A stretch of DNA of 35,892 bases from Bacillota bacterium (GCA_023409735.1 JAEYRB010000045.1:1-35892); one strand, 5' to 3'; shown: positions 24,512 to 33,084, counted from the stretch's first letter. Notes: a model not told the origin generated them from the sequence alone. Numbers and translations are program-made.

Positions 24512-26485
24512 ATGAAAAAGCTACTATCAATATTAATAGCCCTTTGTATGACATTCACACTGGCCGCCTGTAATTCAGAGAATGTGCCTTCATCTACAGA
24601 CGAACCGGCAGCTGAGTCGACAGCAACTGTTGATACCGATACCGAATGGGTTGTCTACTGGTATCTATGCGGAAGTGACCTGGAATCGAATTATGGCGCT
24701 GCCACTTCAGACCTTAATGAGATGTTGGAGATAGAATTACCGGATAATGTCAGTATCATTATTCAAACAGGCGGTTCATCCGAATGGAAAAATGAAATCA
24801 TAAAAGCTGATGTGCTCGGACGATATTTGTATGATAAAAATGGATTGCACTTAATCGAAGAGCTTCCATCTGCAAATATGGGCGATGCAGGCACTTTAAA
24901 GGATTTTCTGACCTTTGCCAAGGAGAATTATCCGGGAAAGCGCACGGCTGTTACATTCTGGAATCATGGCGGTGGCTCGGTTGCTGGCGCAGCGTTTGAC
25001 GAGATCTATGGAAATGATTCTTTAAATATTTCTGAAATGTATGATGCCTTTTTAGAGGTATTTGGTGAAAACTGTGAAAATCAGCCCGTTGACATTATTG
25101 GCTTTGATACCTGCCTGATGGCGACCGTAGATGTTGCATACGCTTTCTCAGATATAGGTAAATACCTGGTAGCCTCGCAGGAATTAGAGCCTGGCAACGG
25201 CTGGTATTATAGCGGGTGGATCGGCGAGATAGCCAAAGACCCTGCCATAGAGCCTCTTGATCTGGCAAAGGTCATATGCGATACATATGTGGAGGGTTGT
25301 GAATTAGCTGAAACACAGGACAACATAACCTTGTCAGTTACTGACCTTTCGAAAGTTGCAAATTTAATTACAGCCTATGATGATTTCGGCAAGGAGGCTT
25401 TAAAATCGGCAATTGAAAACCCTGCATTTTTCGCTCATTTTTCTAAGATTGCAAGCAGTGTGGAAAATTTTGGTGGGAACACTCGTGAACAGGGATTTAC
25501 CAATATGACAGACCTTGGACATCTCGCCGTAAAGTCAGCACAATTATTACCGCAGACCTCCGGAAATGTAACTGCTGCTCTGCAGGATTGTGTTGTATAT
25601 AAGGTGAATGGCAAATACCGTCCTGAATCGGCTGGGCTTTCCTGTTATTACAGCTACAACGGTGACGTTGATGATTTTAATGCTTATGCAAATATAGGTC
25701 CTGTAGATTCTTTCAAGTATCTGTATTCCTATGGTCTGACAGGAACTCTATCTGAGCAGGGTATGGAGTATATTTCGCAAATGAGCTATAACAGCCTTCC
25801 TGAGTTGATGACCTTAAACAGCGTTGATTGGAAGGATATGCCTGTTACAGTGGACGAGAACGGCAACTCCACTCTTACGTTAGGCACTGATGCAGTGAAT
25901 ATTCTTTCATCACTCACCTTTGAGCTTTACTATGCCGACCCGGAAAATGATGTAATGCTTTGTCTTGGTACGGACAATGATATTGTCTCCGATTGGGAAG
26001 CGGGTGTATTCAAGGACAATTTTAGAGGCGTTTGGGGCAGTCTGGATGGAGCGCTGTGCTATATGGAAATTGTCTATGAGGGTGACGGCTATAATCAGTA
26101 TTCAGTTCCGATAATGCTAAATGGCGAGGAATACAACCTCATGGTCATCTATGACTTTGAAACAGAGCAATATTACATTGAAGGCACAAGAAAACCACTG
26201 GATGAGAGCGGTGCAGCAGACAAAAATCTGATCTTCCTGACTGAGGGCGATGAGATTCAGACTATCCATTATGCAAATGTTATCAGCAGCGATAGTGACG
26301 AGCTAACTCCGGTCACAATAGACACAGTAACTGTAACGGCAGATACAGCTTTTAGTGAGATCGAGCTTGGTGATGGCCTCTTTATCATGATGTACACAAT
26401 GAAGGACAGTCAGGGTAATGTTGTATACTCGGCACCGGTCACATTTGAATCGGCGGGTGGAGAGATCACTACCAGCGTAGAGTAA
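24512..26485 (+). CDS. Clostripain-family (C11) cysteine peptidase, lipoprotein
   Basis: 657 residues from ATG 24512 behind AGGAGG. A lipoprotein signal peptide with lipobox LAAC (lipidated Cys20) is followed by a low-complexity acidic/serine linker (21-45). The peptidase domain has the expected dyad: His152 in FWNHGGGS and Cys201 in GFDTCLMA. The N-terminal part (VVYWYLCGSDLES) also fits the family. About 250 C-terminal residues form an additional region of unknown fold. It is probably anchored on the outer face of the membrane; substrate specificity (clostripain cuts after Arg) is not shown here. Single gene, unlinked functionally to its neighbours. Confidence 0.92.
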   Translation: MKKLLSILIALCMTFTLAACNSENVPSSTDEPAAESTATVDTDTEWVVYWYLCGSDLESNYGAATSDLNEMLEIELPDNVSIIIQTGGSSEWKNEIIKADVLGRYLYDKNGLHLIEELPSANMGDAGTLKDFLTFAKENYPGKRTAVTFWNHGGGSVAGAAFDEIYGNDSLNISEMYDAFLEVFGENCENQPVDIIGFDTCLMATVDVAYAFSDIGKYLVASQELEPGNGWYYSGWIGEIAKDPAIEPLDLAKVICDTYVEGCELAETQDNITLSVTDLSKVANLITAYDDFGKEALKSAIENPAFFAHFSKIASSVENFGGNTREQGFTNMTDLGHLAVKSAQLLPQTSGNVTAALQDCVVYKVNGKYRPESAGLSCYYSYNGDVDDFNAYANIGPVDSFKYLYSYGLTGTLSEQGMEYISQMSYNSLPELMTLNSVDWKDMPVTVDENGNSTLTLGTDAVNILSSLTFELYYADPENDVMLCLGTDNDIVSDWEAGVFKDNFRGVWGSLDGALCYMEIVYEGDGYNQYSVPIMLNGEEYNLMVIYDFETEQYYIEGTRKPLDESGAADKNLIFLTEGDEIQTIHYANVISSDSDELTPVTIDTVTVTADTAFSEIELGDGLFIMMYTMKDSQGNVVYSAPVTFESAGGEITTSVE

Positions 26486-26547
26486 AATATTCTGTCGAGA
26501 AGCTGCCCTAGCGAGTATCGACAGTGTGCTTCCATATCTGTAAAGCA

Positions 26548-26800
26548 ATGGTACCGTGCACACGAGAATATCCGGAAGGGACATGAAACGGAGTAGAACA
26601 ACAACGTTTCATGTCCTTATGCTTATATACATTTAGAGCATTCACATGGTTGTAACCTCTTTCAATTCCCATCCAACAAAGCTATTCCCCTTAGCAGGAA
26701 AAGTTTGGGCTGAAGTCTATATCTGTTTGTTGTGGAAAATGGCCGCAGAAAGGGAAGTCCAGATTTTGCAGATCTCTTTTTTAACAATAATATCACGACA
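26548..26800 (-). pseudogene. Decayed partial copy of the metallophosphoesterase gene (3' end)
   Basis: This stretch aligns with the 3' part of the metallophosphoesterase gene at 29653-30459, about 3 kb away, in the same orientation. On the minus strand it reads LSAAIFHNKQI where the intact protein has LFCGHFHGGQI. After stops and a frame change it reads RFMSLPDILV where the intact protein ends RFMSPPEILVSIIP. Stop codons and shifts destroy the frame. Part of it (26579-26616) has become a perfect 12-bp palindrome, GGACATGAAACG with CGTTTCATGTCC, which may now act as a hairpin downstream of the clostripain-like gene. Confidence 0.75.
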
Positions 26801-26890
26801 ATTATACATACACTTTGTTTGCTTGGAACCTGCAACAGTGCTATACTCAATTATGTTAACAGATAAATAAAATCAAAGGGGAATGCACTT

Positions 26891-28633
26891 ATGTACGAGA
26901 ATGTGAGGTATGATTTAACAAGAACATCCTATGGCCGAAGAGGCACTTTTTACTACCTAGGTGTTTGGAAGGAAGAAGAGCAGGAACGGCTTTATGTTTG
27001 CGCGCTTCTTTCCGGGTTAGACACTGCTGCTCCGGGACAGACGGCACGCTGCGGAAAACTCTTTCCTGTCTCACTTAGGCGAAATGGGAAAGAAATCCCT
27101 TATCATGCCGAGGCAACACCGGTTTGTGTGACGTTGTCCTACGAGGGCGGTACTGCACGTCTTTGCTTGCAGCAGGAAAGTATCTTGCGGATGGAAGCGA
27201 CAGGAGTCGAGGTCGTTCTTGCACCACCGCTTGCTCCTCATGAATTTGCTAAAACCCGTAATGACGGTAGTTGGGAAGTAATCATGAATCCGCTTCCAAA
27301 GCTGCTCTTCTGTCCTGTCTATGGTGAAATGGAGGCAGTGACGGGTTACGATGTTATCACCAGCCTTCCTGAGGAGACAAAGTTTATTTTTCGTCCTGAT
27401 TCGGAAGGAAGGGTCGACCTTGCTGTTCACCTCTACCGATCCAATGCCTGGAGAATGGAGCAGTATCCGTCCTTCAATTCCTGCACTAAAGAGATCGAAG
27501 AGGAGTTTACAGCTTATATGGAGACAGTTCCTGAGCTGCCGGAGGAGTACGCTGATGCGCGGACCTTTGCGGCGTATATCGTTTGGTCTCATATTATCCC
27601 TGTCGATGGGACGAATATCATTTATATGAACAAAGGAATTCATCGCTGCACCTCTAACTGGCAGCAGTGCTATCATGCGATGGGTCAGTATAAAAATCCA
27701 AGATTTGCATGGGAGCTGATCCTTTCAATGTTCAGGTATCAGGACGATTATGGAATGCTTCCGGACTGCATCAACGATGCGTTTCAGAGCTTCGGCGGGA
27801 CCAAGCCGCCCTTCCATGGAGTTGCGCTTAATTTTCTAAAGCATTACACTGATTTTTCATTCGCCACCATGAAGGAATACAATACCCTTTATGAGGGACT
27901 ATCTCGATGGGTCTATTGGTGGCTTTCCTACCGTGATACTGATCAGGACGGGATCGTTCAGTACGACTCTGCTGATGAAGCCGGTTGGGACGATTGCTCC
28001 TTCTTTGCACAGGGCACTCCGGCCGAATCCCCTGATCTTGCCACCTATCTGATCCTTGCAATGGAGAACCTGTCAGAGTTGGCAGGAAAACTCGGAAAGA
28101 CCTATGAAAAGCGAGAGTGGAAGGAGAAGGCTGACCGAATGCTGGAGCAGACTCTTTCCTTCTTCTGGGACGGCGGGAAGTTTACATCCCGGATCAATGA
28201 GACACACGAATGGGTCCAATGCGGTACTCTTGCAATCTTCCTGCCAATGCTGCTTGGCAAACGTCTGCCGGAAGAGATGATCAGGAAGATGGCTGCAACT
28301 CTTTCACAGGAAGGCGTCTGGCTGACACCGTATGGACTGGCAGGAGAACGGCTAGACAGTGATCACTATCGTGAGGTTGGCTGGCTAGCTGGCCCGATCC
28401 TGGCTCCGGCGCAGCTTTTGGTCTGCCTTGGGTTGCACGAATGCGGTCAGGACGAGCTTGCCAAAACGATAGCAGAACGATACTGTCGTGCGCTTATTAA
28501 TGCCGAGTTCCCCATGATCATGAATGCAAAGACCGGCGAGGACGTCAGTGAGGGCCGCTGGTCAACGCGCTATCCAAACCGTATGTCATGGACGGCTATG
28601 ACATTCTTGATCTTGGGTTCTCTCTTTCTGTAA
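26891..28633 (+). CDS. GH63-like (alpha/alpha)6-barrel glycoside hydrolase family protein
   Basis: 580 residues from ATG 26891 behind AAAGGGGA. The first 200 residues are beta-rich. The remainder is helical with the repeating pattern of a six-hairpin barrel: NWQQCYHAMGQYKNPRFAWE, DDYGMLPDCINDAF, YDSADEAGWDDCSFF, and SPDLATYLILAMENLSELAG. ADEAGWDD corresponds to the acidic SGWDNS-type motif of GH63/mannosylglycerate-hydrolase-like enzymes. There is no signal peptide, so it is probably cytoplasmic. The substrate is unknown (an alpha-glucoside is likely from the family). Base composition and codon use look richer in G and C than in neighbouring genes, a sign of possible transfer. The gene is isolated. 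Confidence 0.75.
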   Translation: MYENVRYDLTRTSYGRRGTFYYLGVWKEEEQERLYVCALLSGLDTAAPGQTARCGKLFPVSLRRNGKEIPYHAEATPVCVTLSYEGGTARLCLQQESILRMEATGVEVVLAPPLAPHEFAKTRNDGSWEVIMNPLPKLLFCPVYGEMEAVTGYDVITSLPEETKFIFRPDSEGRVDLAVHLYRSNAWRMEQYPSFNSCTKEIEEEFTAYMETVPELPEEYADARTFAAYIVWSHIIPVDGTNIIYMNKGIHRCTSNWQQCYHAMGQYKNPRFAWELILSMFRYQDDYGMLPDCINDAFQSFGGTKPPFHGVALNFLKHYTDFSFATMKEYNTLYEGLSRWVYWWLSYRDTDQDGIVQYDSADEAGWDDCSFFAQGTPAESPDLATYLILAMENLSELAGKLGKTYEKREWKEKADRMLEQTLSFFWDGGKFTSRINETHEWVQCGTLAIFLPMLLGKRLPEEMIRKMAATLSQEGVWLTPYGLAGERLDSDHYREVGWLAGPILAPAQLLVCLGLHECGQDELAKTIAERYCRALINAEFPMIMNAKTGEDVSEGRWSTRYPNRMSWTAMTFLILGSLFL

Positions 28634-28762
28634 GAGGCAGGGAAGAAATTATAACGGTATTGGAGAGCGAGAGGATATACGCAGTAGGAGTTTGACCAAA
28701 CTGAATATCTGAATATATAGTGTAATGGAAGAACAAAAGTACAAAACAAGTTAAGATAGTGG

Positions 28763-28793
28763 ATGAGGCGGCCAAACTGGTTTGCCTCATTTT
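28763..28793 (+). terminator. Hairpin terminator downstream of the GH63-like gene
   Basis: ATGAGGC (28763-28769) pairs with GCCTCAT (28784-28790), extended by GG/TT wobbles and CCA/TGG, then a TTTT run. It is 130 bases after the stop. Confidence 0.6.
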
Positions 28794-29107
28794 CTCTGTT
28801 AGATAAGGCGACGGTTTATGTATCCTGTTCAGTATATTTATGCGGCAAAGTACGCCAATAAGCTTCACTAGTTAAACCTGGATGCATTACAGGATCTTTT
28901 GTACTCTAATCAATTGTGCAGGAGGGGCATGCTCTTGTCAATGCAATCTCCATGTGCAAATGTTGTGACATATCTTAACACTATTTCGCTTAGTGGAAAA
29001 ATGATAGCAGCAGATGAAAATTTGTGATGATTGATTTTGCAGTCCATTTTTGATATTGTATCTATCAAAAGAAATCATAATGCTATATACAGTAAAGGGA
29101 GAGACTA
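28794..29107. other. Intergenic region upstream of the GNAT gene
   Basis: No established gene. A 32-codon frame (28929-29027) has a strong AGGAGGGG just before its ATG, but spacing is tight and the peptide is not recognised. The rest is AT-rich unique sequence. Confidence 0.4.
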
Positions 29108-29581
29108 ATGGCAGAATTCAGATTTGCATGTGAAGAGGATGTTGGGAAAATTCTTTATTTTATTAAGGAACTGGCCGCATATGAGAAAATGTCAGATGAG
29201 GTAATTGCTACAGAGGAGCTGCTGAAAGAATGGATATTTGATAAACAAAAGGCGGAAGTCATTTTCGTATTGGCTGATAGAAAAGAAGTTGGCTTTGCGC
29301 TTTTCTTCCACAACTTTTCCACCTTTCTCGGACGAGCTGGTATTTATCTTGAGGACTTGTTTGTCCTGCCGGAGTATCGCGGCTATGGCTATGGAAAAGC
29401 ACTGCTTAAGCAGCTTGCTCGAATTACTGTGAAGCGGGGCTGCGGGCGTCTTGAATGGTCCTGTCTTGATTGGAACAAACCAAGTATAGATTTTTACTTA
29501 TCTCTTGGAGCAGAGCCAATGGAAGATTGGACGGTGTACAGAATTACCGGAGATACTCTAACGAAGATGGCGAAAGAATAA
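29108..29581 (+). CDS. GNAT-family N-acetyltransferase (diamine acetyltransferase-like)
   Basis: 157 residues from ATG 29108 behind AAAGGGAGAG. The acetyl-CoA pocket is YLEDLFVLPEYRGYGYGKALL, with the R/Q-x-x-G-x-G/A core RGYGYG. The stretch GFALFFHNFSTFLGRAGIYLEDL strongly resembles the spermidine/spermine (diamine) acetyltransferase branch, and the C-terminal WNKPSIDFYLSLGAEPM is usual. Whether polyamines are the real substrate is inferred from similarity. Single gene, convergent with the metallophosphoesterase. Confidence 0.88.
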   Translation: MAEFRFACEEDVGKILYFIKELAAYEKMSDEVIATEELLKEWIFDKQKAEVIFVLADRKEVGFALFFHNFSTFLGRAGIYLEDLFVLPEYRGYGYGKALLKQLARITVKRGCGRLEWSCLDWNKPSIDFYLSLGAEPMEDWTVYRITGDTLTKMAKE

Positions 29582-29634
29582 AATATATATCTAGTGATAT
29601 TACTATTACAATTAGCAGAATAATGGCATATGCT

Positions 29635-29660
29635 TACCCATGAAACATGGCTTCATGGTA
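29635..29660. terminator. Hairpin between convergent GNAT and metallophosphoesterase genes
   Basis: TACCCATGAA (29635-29644) pairs with TTCATGGTA (29652-29660), one base bulged, loop ACATGGC. The stem overlaps the metallophosphoesterase stop codon. There is no long T run, so its strength is uncertain. Confidence 0.4.
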
Positions 29661-30459
29661 TTATACTCACTAATATTTCCGGAGGGGACATGAAACGTAG
29701 TGGAACAACAGCATTTCCTGTCCCTCTGTTTATATATACATTTATATCATTTATGCGTTTAAACCCTCTTTTAATGCCCATCCTGCACAGCTGTTCATTT
29801 CTCAGCAAAAAGAATTCAAGGTTAAAGGGCATCCATATCTGCCCGCCGTGGAAATGACCACAGAAAAGGTAATCCACAATTTTGCCGGGTATTTTTAGAG
29901 AAAGATCCGGATTGTGAGTGATTGCAATTTTGGGGGAACCTGGGATACATCCGGCAATGGCTTTTTCAACATCAGGATGACCGTTCCTGAGATCGTCTAT
30001 TCCGATTATGTTATATTTTTTGCCATCCTTTTCAACAATAGTGTTTTCATTTCTAAGAACCTCCACCTGCAATGCTTCAATTTCGCTGATAAAATTGCTA
30101 AGTCCAAGGGGATTGTCTGAAAAGGCCCGCAGGTCATGATTTCCAAGGCAGATAATTGTCCTGTAGCCCTTGCTGATGGTACTAAGATACTCCAAGAACT
30201 CAGAGGCGTGTAACGGTGTGTTAATATAATCTCCCGAAATTAAAATAACGTCGGGCTTTTCTACATTTATCACGCGTCTTATTTTATCTGCAGAGATCTG
30301 TGTCAAATAAACATGCAGGTCTGTCAGGTGTACAATTTTCAGGCCGGTGTTTTGGTGGGAGAAATCAAGCCTCTCTACTTTAAGCCATCTTGCCTCTATA
30401 TTCATATAAATATATACGGCCAATACCAAAGCCACAATTATTATAAGCGCAATTAACAT
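29653..30459 (-). CDS. Membrane-anchored metallophosphoesterase (YkuE/YaeI-like)
   Basis: 268 residues, start ATG at 30457-30459. An N-terminal hydrophobic helix (2-20) anchors it. The calcineurin-like metal site is complete: TDLH (46-49), GDYIN (76-80), GNHD (106-109), THNPD (181-185) and GHFHGG (201-206). Related proteins hydrolyse phosphoesters such as UDP-linked lipids or nucleotides at the membrane; the substrate here is unknown. A decayed partial copy lies at 26548-26800. Confidence 0.92.
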   Translation of the reverse strand: MLIALIIIVALVLAVYIYMNIEARWLKVERLDFSHQNTGLKIVHLTDLHVYLTQISADKIRRVINVEKPDVILISGDYINTPLHASEFLEYLSTISKGYRTIICLGNHDLRAFSDNPLGLSNFISEIEALQVEVLRNENTIVEKDGKKYNIIGIDDLRNGHPDVEKAIAGCIPGSPKIAITHNPDLSLKIPGKIVDYLFCGHFHGGQIWMPFNLEFFLLRNEQLCRMGIKRGFKRINDINVYINRGTGNAVVPLRFMSPPEILVSIIP

Positions 30460-30608
30460 TATTCATCAACCTCACTGATCTATAATTATAAATATAACAA
30501 TTACCTGAGAAATGAGCAACTGGATTTTTGATATTAAATCACATTTACATGTTGTTGGTAAGGCATTCTATCTTTCGAATTAACTGCAATAATGTAGATT
30601 AATTATAC

Positions 30609-30884
30609 TTATGAGCATATGGAAAAGAAACCACCGCCTGCAGTAGTAGCTGTCGGTAGAACATCAGTGAAGGGATTGGTAGTGCTGCTTTTACCTGCAT
30701 TAGTATAGCGGTAGAGGAAGCTTACCGTCTGTGCACGGGTGCAGGTGTTTTCAGGGGCAAAGGTAGTCTCCGTTGTACCTACTGTAACAGCATTTCCTAC
30801 AGTCCACGCCACCGCATAATAGTAGTAATCGTTCTGCGTTACGTCGATAAAGGATAGAATGTATTTCGATGCTGCTACGGTCAC
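30609..30884 (-). pseudogene. S-layer homology (SLH) domain fragment
   Basis: About 91 codons reading FIDVTQNDYYYYAVAWTVGN, then VTVGTTETTFAPENTCTRAQ and TVSFLYR: one nearly complete SLH repeat, followed by the start of another (NPFTDVLPTA) that soon diverges and stops. SLH domains tether secreted proteins to cell-wall polymers. Here there is no signal peptide, no partner domain and only a GTG that overlaps the stop of the HD-GYP gene, so I read it as the torn-off end of a surface-protein gene. Confidence 0.75.
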
Positions 30885-32176
30885 TTAACACTTTGTACTC
30901 CGTATAACTCCGCATGGCGTTCGGTGTACTCATGCTTAAGATTGTTATAGAGTATTTTAACTGGATCGTGGCTTCTTTCAGTATTGCCTAATATCAATTC
31001 GTAATTTGCGCATACAGTGTCGATAACAAGTGGGCACAACAATCCCATATTTTTCATTCCGGTCAATATTGAAACAACCTTTTCCTTTGAAAAGGGTTCT
31101 TTATAGGATCGCCGTTGTGACAGCGCACTGAAGATATCTGCCACGGCCAGAATACGCTGGGGTAGTGTAAGCTGATCTGCTGCAAGCCCTTTTGAGTATC
31201 CACTGCCGTCAAGCTTTTCGTGATGTCTGAGCGCAATATCGCAAATTTCATCACTGACTACTCCGCGCAGAATCTGTTCACCCTCATGTATATGTTTTTT
31301 TATGATTTCAAATTCATCGGGCGTAAGTTTGCCCGGCTTTTCAAGAACGCTGTGCGGAATAGCAATTTTGCCGATATCATGCAAAAATGCCCCTATGTAC
31401 AGCGCCTGCAAATCATGCTCCGAAAGCCCGAGAAGTTTACCCGTTTCCAGGCTGATAATTGTTGTGTCTGCTGTGTGGGTCACGGTGTATGGACTTCTAA
31501 AGTCTATAGCATAGACAAGGAGCATTAGATATTCCATTATTTCGCTACTCTTTATTTCAACTAACTTGATAAGTTCATTGAATTCTGGTTTATATCCTTC
31601 TGTAGCGATTTTTTGAGAAAGGTTATACTTTTCTTCCGCTGAGAAAAGTGCATCAACATAGTCAGGATTAAATTGACTGCCTGCTAGTGAACGAAATATA
31701 GATATATCTGTTTTACCCGAATGCATCAGGATATCGGCACGGTCTGCAAGATGAATGATCTGTGCATAATTTGCAAATCGTGAGTTTCTCATAACTGCTG
31801 ACGAATAGTCGGTATGGTGATAAAGCAGAGCCTCTGCATACTCTGATAGATGCGATGTATTTTTGAGAAATAGGTAACCATAAAGCGAGTGGTCAAAGAA
31901 TGTTTCAGTCTCAAATCTGAGCATATCGTCAATTTCATTTGTTTTATATGCGCCTATATCATGCAGGATACAAAGAACTAGAAGCTTTGAAAAGTCAAAA
32001 TCAGACCTGTCCTTGCATTCTTTACAAATCATTGTCGCAATGTACCCGACTCTCTCACCATGATTTATGAGCCGGGGGTCGATCTTACTGAGTGCGCAGA
32101 GTACAACTTCGATGATCTCTGATGCATTAATGAGTACAATATCATTGTCATTGTAGTATTTTTTTATAGTGTCCAT
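30881..32176 (-). CDS. Tandem HD domain / HD-GYP protein (probable cyclic-di-GMP phosphodiesterase)
   Basis: 431 residues, ATG at 32174-32176 behind GAGAGAC. The C-terminal half is an HD-GYP domain: HDIGK (266-270), HIHEGEQIL (295-303) and the extended HHEKLDGSGY (318-327), where the usual GYP is GYS. The N-terminal half is a second HD domain: NHGERVG (38-44), HDIG (72-75), YHH (119-121) and HLADRADIL (142-150). HD-GYP enzymes hydrolyse cyclic di-GMP or related dinucleotides. No membrane or sensor domain is seen, so it is likely cytoplasmic. The stop is directly followed by an SLH fragment. Confidence 0.88.
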   Translation of the reverse strand: MDTIKKYYNDNDIVLINASEIIEVVLCALSKIDPRLINHGERVGYIATMICKECKDRSDFDFSKLLVLCILHDIGAYKTNEIDDMLRFETETFFDHSLYGYLFLKNTSHLSEYAEALLYHHTDYSSAVMRNSRFANYAQIIHLADRADILMHSGKTDISIFRSLAGSQFNPDYVDALFSAEEKYNLSQKIATEGYKPEFNELIKLVEIKSSEIMEYLMLLVYAIDFRSPYTVTHTADTTIISLETGKLLGLSEHDLQALYIGAFLHDIGKIAIPHSVLEKPGKLTPDEFEIIKKHIHEGEQILRGVVSDEICDIALRHHEKLDGSGYSKGLAADQLTLPQRILAVADIFSALSQRRSYKEPFSKEKVVSILTGMKNMGLLCPLVIDTVCANYELILGNTERSHDPVKILYNNLKHEYTERHAELYGVQSVK

Positions 32177-32283
32177 TGGTGTCTCTCTTCAAGTAGTATA
32201 TGCTGTTGTTGTTTTACTCGCACTCTTGAAACTGAGCTGCATTGAGCCATTTGAACGCAGTTCTCTGAAGCTTCAATAAAGGC

Positions 32284-32312
32284 AAAGTAATTTTATAGAG
32301 GATGCTCGTCAA
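32284..32312 (-). promoter_or_regulatory. Candidate promoter of the HD/HD-GYP gene
   Basis: On the minus strand TTGACG (32307-32312), a 17-base spacer and TACTTT (32284-32289), about 110 bases before the ATG. The -10 is weak. Confidence 0.35.
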
Positions 32313-32549
32313 ATTATGATAGCTATCTCTATTATTTCCATGGTAACATATTCCTATAAAAAAAGGAAGTCTACATAAGATTATATTGTAATTTATCAGC
32401 TTGCGCTGCTGCGTTTGATCATCTGTATCACCCTTGAAATATTTTTTATTTTATATTGAGGGCAATTAGAGCAAATCCATGGCATAAGCTTGTCATATAG
32501 TTCAGAAAGCCTGACCCTTTGGCAGTATAACAATGAGCCCTTTTGAGGC

Positions 32550-32587
32550 AATATATAATATGCGTACTTTAACGCATATTATATATT
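32550..32587. repeat. Perfect 16-bp palindrome with 6-nt loop
   Basis: Arms 32550-32565 (ending ATATGCGT) and 32572-32587 (starting ACGCATAT) are exactly complementary, loop ACTTTA. Its right arm carries the first CGCATA word of a 29-bp phased series. Strong hairpin in RNA or an operator in DNA. Confidence 0.8.
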
Positions 32588-32688
32588 AACACCTAATTAA
32601 GCGCATAATAGAATTAAACATTACTAATTGCGCATAGTAATAAAATATATGCCGATAAACGCATATTCTATTGACGTGTCAATAAATG
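32573..32688 (+). repeat. 29-bp phased array of CGCATA motifs
   Basis: CGCATA begins at 32573, 32602, 32631 and 32660, exactly 29 bp apart each time, usually preceded by TTAA-like sequence and followed by A/T/G-TA. Between the words the units are only partly similar and AT-rich. An inverted copy lies at 32559-32564. The array ends at the promoter at 32671. Confidence 0.65.
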
Positions 32689-32699
32689 AAAGTTATAAT
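32669..32699 (+). promoter_or_regulatory. Promoter with palindrome at the -35 (upstream of SatD remnant and dcd)
   Basis: TTGACG (32671-32676), a 17-base spacer and TATAAT (32694-32699). The -35 lies inside a 7-bp dyad, TATTGAC (32669-32675) / GTCAATA (32678-32684). RNA would run through the SatD remnant to dcd. Confidence 0.75.
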
Positions 32700-32719
32700 C
32701 AGTAAAAGAGGTGTTTTAG

Positions 32720-32947
32720 ACATTCTTTTCCTTTGATTACAATCCATTAGTTGCCATAATTGGAGATATCAAAAGCTCAAAGCAGCTAGAAAATAGACGT
32801 GCAGCACAGATACATCTCAAAAAAGTATTGGATGCAATAAATAATGAGTATCGGGACGACATTGCTTCAAAATTCATGATAACCCTTGGTGATGAGTTTC
32901 AAGGACTTTTAAGACATATTTACTGTTGTGCAGGTAAACTAATGTAA
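32720..32947 (+). pseudogene. SatD-family protein, N-terminal remnant
   Basis: 75 codons reading PLVAIIGDIKSSKQLENRRA then the pattern KKVLDAINNEY and SKFMITLGDEFQGLL, which matches the N-terminal part of SatD-family proteins (about 200 residues, function unclear). The first in-frame codon after the stop at 32717-32719 is ACA, and no ATG, GTG or TTG fits the ribosome binding site AGAGGTG (32707-32713). The frame ends after GLL-type sequence with CCAGKLM and a stop. So both the start and two thirds of the gene are lost, although its promoter remains good. Confidence 0.75.
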
Positions 32948-33084
32948 AGCCGCATTCATTGCTTGCTGCAGTAGGTATGATGCATATGGATCAGGTAGGG
33001 TATTGCTGATATGCGGCTGCAAAAGTGAATGTAATATGGGAAATAACCAATGAATAAAAATGAATGTAATAAGGAGAATATACA

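Noticed and set aside
32396..32578. A 60-codon minus-strand open frame with a CSNCPQYK stretch, possibly a gene fragment
   Set aside because: No start codon or ribosome binding site, no family recognised, and frames of this length are expected by chance in such AT-rich DNA; it also overlaps the 16-bp palindrome.
32573..32688. CRISPR array suggested by the 29-bp period
   Set aside because: Only about 6 to 10 bases are conserved per unit and there are no distinct repeat and spacer blocks or cas genes.
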